Shown: one piece after another, positions 6,552-7,675 of the stretch
How the letters are laid out: each line of letters opens with the position of its first letter
Position numbering within the stretch: position 1 is the first letter of the stretch
From: SIG575 sp045542485
GTDB taxonomy: Bacteria > Bacillota > Clostridia > Oscillospirales > Acutalibacteraceae
DNA: 7,675 nt
Direction of reading: 5' to 3'
NCBI GenBank assembly: GCA_045542485.1
Contig: JAZQLC010000061.1
Coordinates: 1-7,675 of the forward strand
The notes under the pieces: generated by a model
Told to the model about the DNA's origin: nothing
The model's input: the letters and a program-made list of their open reading frames with translations, nothing else
The model's database searches: none
Program-made: the position numbers and the translations under genes

Positions 6552-7496
6552 CAGACATCTCCGCTTCTTTGATGAGTTCATCAGGAATAGCCTCACCGTG
6601 TTTTACGAAAGTAATGCAAAGTAATGAGATAATAAAAGCGATCGGGCTGAACACAAAGAGTGTACTATAAGTTCCTGAGAACATACGGAAGATACCGAAC
6701 ACAATAGGTGCTGCAATCTGTGCTGAAAATGTGGCCGTGTAGTAATAACCTGTAAAAGTACCGATTTTTGCCTGACCACCGATTTCAAGCACAAGAGGAA
6801 GTGTGTTAACTGTGATGAGCATATTTGCAACACCACCGATAACAAGAAGAATCCATATCATCCAGTTGAGAGCCGGGCTGTCTTTGAAGAAATAAACAAT
6901 TGAAAGTGTTGCAAAAAGAGCAAGACCGAGAAGAATTGTCTTCTTTCTGCCGATTTTTTTACCAAGCTTACCTGCGGGAATTGCAGCAGCCATTGAACAA
7001 ACAGCAAAAACAGCCATAAGAAATGTTGCTTCAGCGGTTGTTTTATGAAGAACTTCTTCAGCAAAAAGAGCAAAGAATGTTGTAATGGCGTTTGAACCGC
7101 AGAAAAGGAAGAAAAGACCTGCGAGCATAAATACAAGACTGAATCTCTCGCCTTTAGAAAGCTTGTCAGCCTTAAGGCGCTCTTTTTCTTCTTTCTGTGC
7201 CTTTGCAATCGCTTCAGCTTCTCTGTTGTCAGCAACCGCTTTAAGACGGCTGTCAGGCTCTTTAACGAAGAAACGGAGAACGAAAACTGCAATAACCATA
7301 ACAACTGAACCGATAAGGAAAACATAAGGATATGTTGCAGTTTCTTCAAAAGTTCCCTTGCCATAAATAGCATTGAAAATAAAGGTAATAATTGTACCTG
7401 CGATCATACCGACAAGGCTACCGGCACCACCGCAAAGATTGATGATAGCGTTACCCTCACTTCTGAGTTCTGTCGGTGTAAGGTCAGGCATAAGAG
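6544..7496 (-). CDS. MFS transporter (SLC45/GPH-like), 5' end missing
   Basis: This is an integral membrane transporter of the major facilitator superfamily. About 316 genuine residues remain, starting LMPDLTP, a stretch found at the end of helix 4 in sugar-type MFS proteins. Eight hydrophobic segments follow, fitting helices 5-12. A charged cytosolic loop of about 45 residues (PDSRLK...KGERFS) separates helices 6 and 7, and a motif-A-like GKLGKKIGRKK lies between helices 8 and 9 (about residues 175-185). The N-terminal third (helices 1-4) is lost at the right-hand adapter. A longer frame reaching 7554 uses about 19 residues coded by the adapter and must not be used as the start. The substrate cannot be assigned; sugar or disaccharide is a family-level guess. 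The 3' end overlaps the HAD gene by 8 bp. Confidence 0.87.
7402..7496. repeat. Library insert joined to genome (right copy 1)
   Basis: This 95-bp segment is continuous with the transporter gene and recurs at 7581-7675 (offset 179). The copies differ by one base: T at 7473 against A at 7652. The frame of the transporter is open through this copy, so it is the genomic one. Confidence 0.92.
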
Positions 7497-7580
7497 AAGT
7501 CGGAGGCCAAGCGGGCTTAGGAAGACAAGGGTTAAGCGCAACTCCTTGGCTCACAGAACGACATGGCTACGATCCGACTT
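7497..7580 (+). other. MGI/BGI DNBSEQ adapter with 10-nt barcode (contamination)
   Basis: It has the same three-part structure as the block at 95-178, in the same orientation: read-1 adapter 7497-7528, index 7529-7538 (GGGTTAAGCG), read-2 adapter complement 7539-7580. It differs from the left block at only two positions: a G for T in the read-1 adapter (GCGGGCTTAG against GCGGTCTTAG) and one base in the index. Both look like read errors on the same sample index. It makes a false extension of the MFS reading frame on the minus strand. Confidence 0.97.
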
Positions 7581-7675
7581 GATCATACCGACAAGGCTAC
7601 CGGCACCACCGCAAAGATTGATGATAGCGTTACCCTCACTTCTGAGTTCTGACGGTGTAAGGTCAGGCATAAGAG
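7581..7675. repeat. Artefactual direct repeat of the MFS gene (right copy 2)
   Basis: This second copy of 7402-7496 runs to the very last base of the window and stops exactly where the insert would meet the adapter again. The single mismatch changes a Thr codon to Ser in the transporter frame (TPT to TPS). Read as the second pass round a 179-base insert-plus-adapter circle, it is not genomic sequence at this place. Confidence 0.93.

Noticed and set aside
7497..7554. An N-terminal extension of the MFS protein starting at 7554 (begins MSQGVALNP).
   Set aside because: These residues are encoded by adapter sequence; the genuine protein enters at 7496 in the middle of the gene.

Overview
The window reads as a short assembled contig from a low-to-mid-GC Firmicute, most likely a gut-type member of the Clostridia (Oscillospiraceae/Ruminococcus-like). 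That placement is inferred from the paired EcfA1/EcfA2 ATPases, the YqeG-type phosphatase, strong AAGGAG-type ribosome binding sites, an extended -10 promoter and codon use. It was not tested by a search. Every gene lies on the minus strand, so transcription runs from high to low coordinates.

The two ends are not biology. At each end a piece of about 95-99 bp of genomic sequence occurs twice in direct orientation, separated by an 84-bp block. That block matches, as I remember them, the MGI/BGI DNBSEQ library adapters: a 32-nt read-1 adapter, a 10-nt barcode, and the 42-nt reverse complement of the read-2 adapter. The insert-adapter-same-insert layout is what a short insert on a circularised library molecule gives. 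True genomic sequence therefore runs from about 179 to 7496. The duplicated tails and adapters (1-178 and 7497-7675) should be removed.

Reading in the direction of transcription: (i) an MFS transporter missing its first four membrane helices (6544-7496, cut by the right-hand artefact) overlaps by 8 bp a YqeG-family HAD phosphatase (6015-6551), and a clear intrinsic terminator follows. (ii) After a 153-bp intergenic region with a good sigma-A promoter comes a tightly packed gene string: ruvC, ruvA, ruvB (Holliday-junction resolution), glmM (phosphoglucosamine mutase, cell-wall precursor), a PUA-less RlmI-like class I methyltransferase, ecfA1 and ecfA2 (ATPases of the ECF vitamin/metal uptake module). 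ecfA2 is cut at the left end after its Q-loop. Gaps inside this string are 2 to 18 bp with no terminator visible, so it probably forms one operon mixing DNA repair, envelope synthesis, RNA or protein methylation and micronutrient import.

I found no convincing new system. The genes are core housekeeping genes with intact key motifs. The most important observation is technical: the adapter-joined duplications, which create false gene ends and false repeats, and whose 8-bp terminal inverted repeats could be mistaken for a mobile element.
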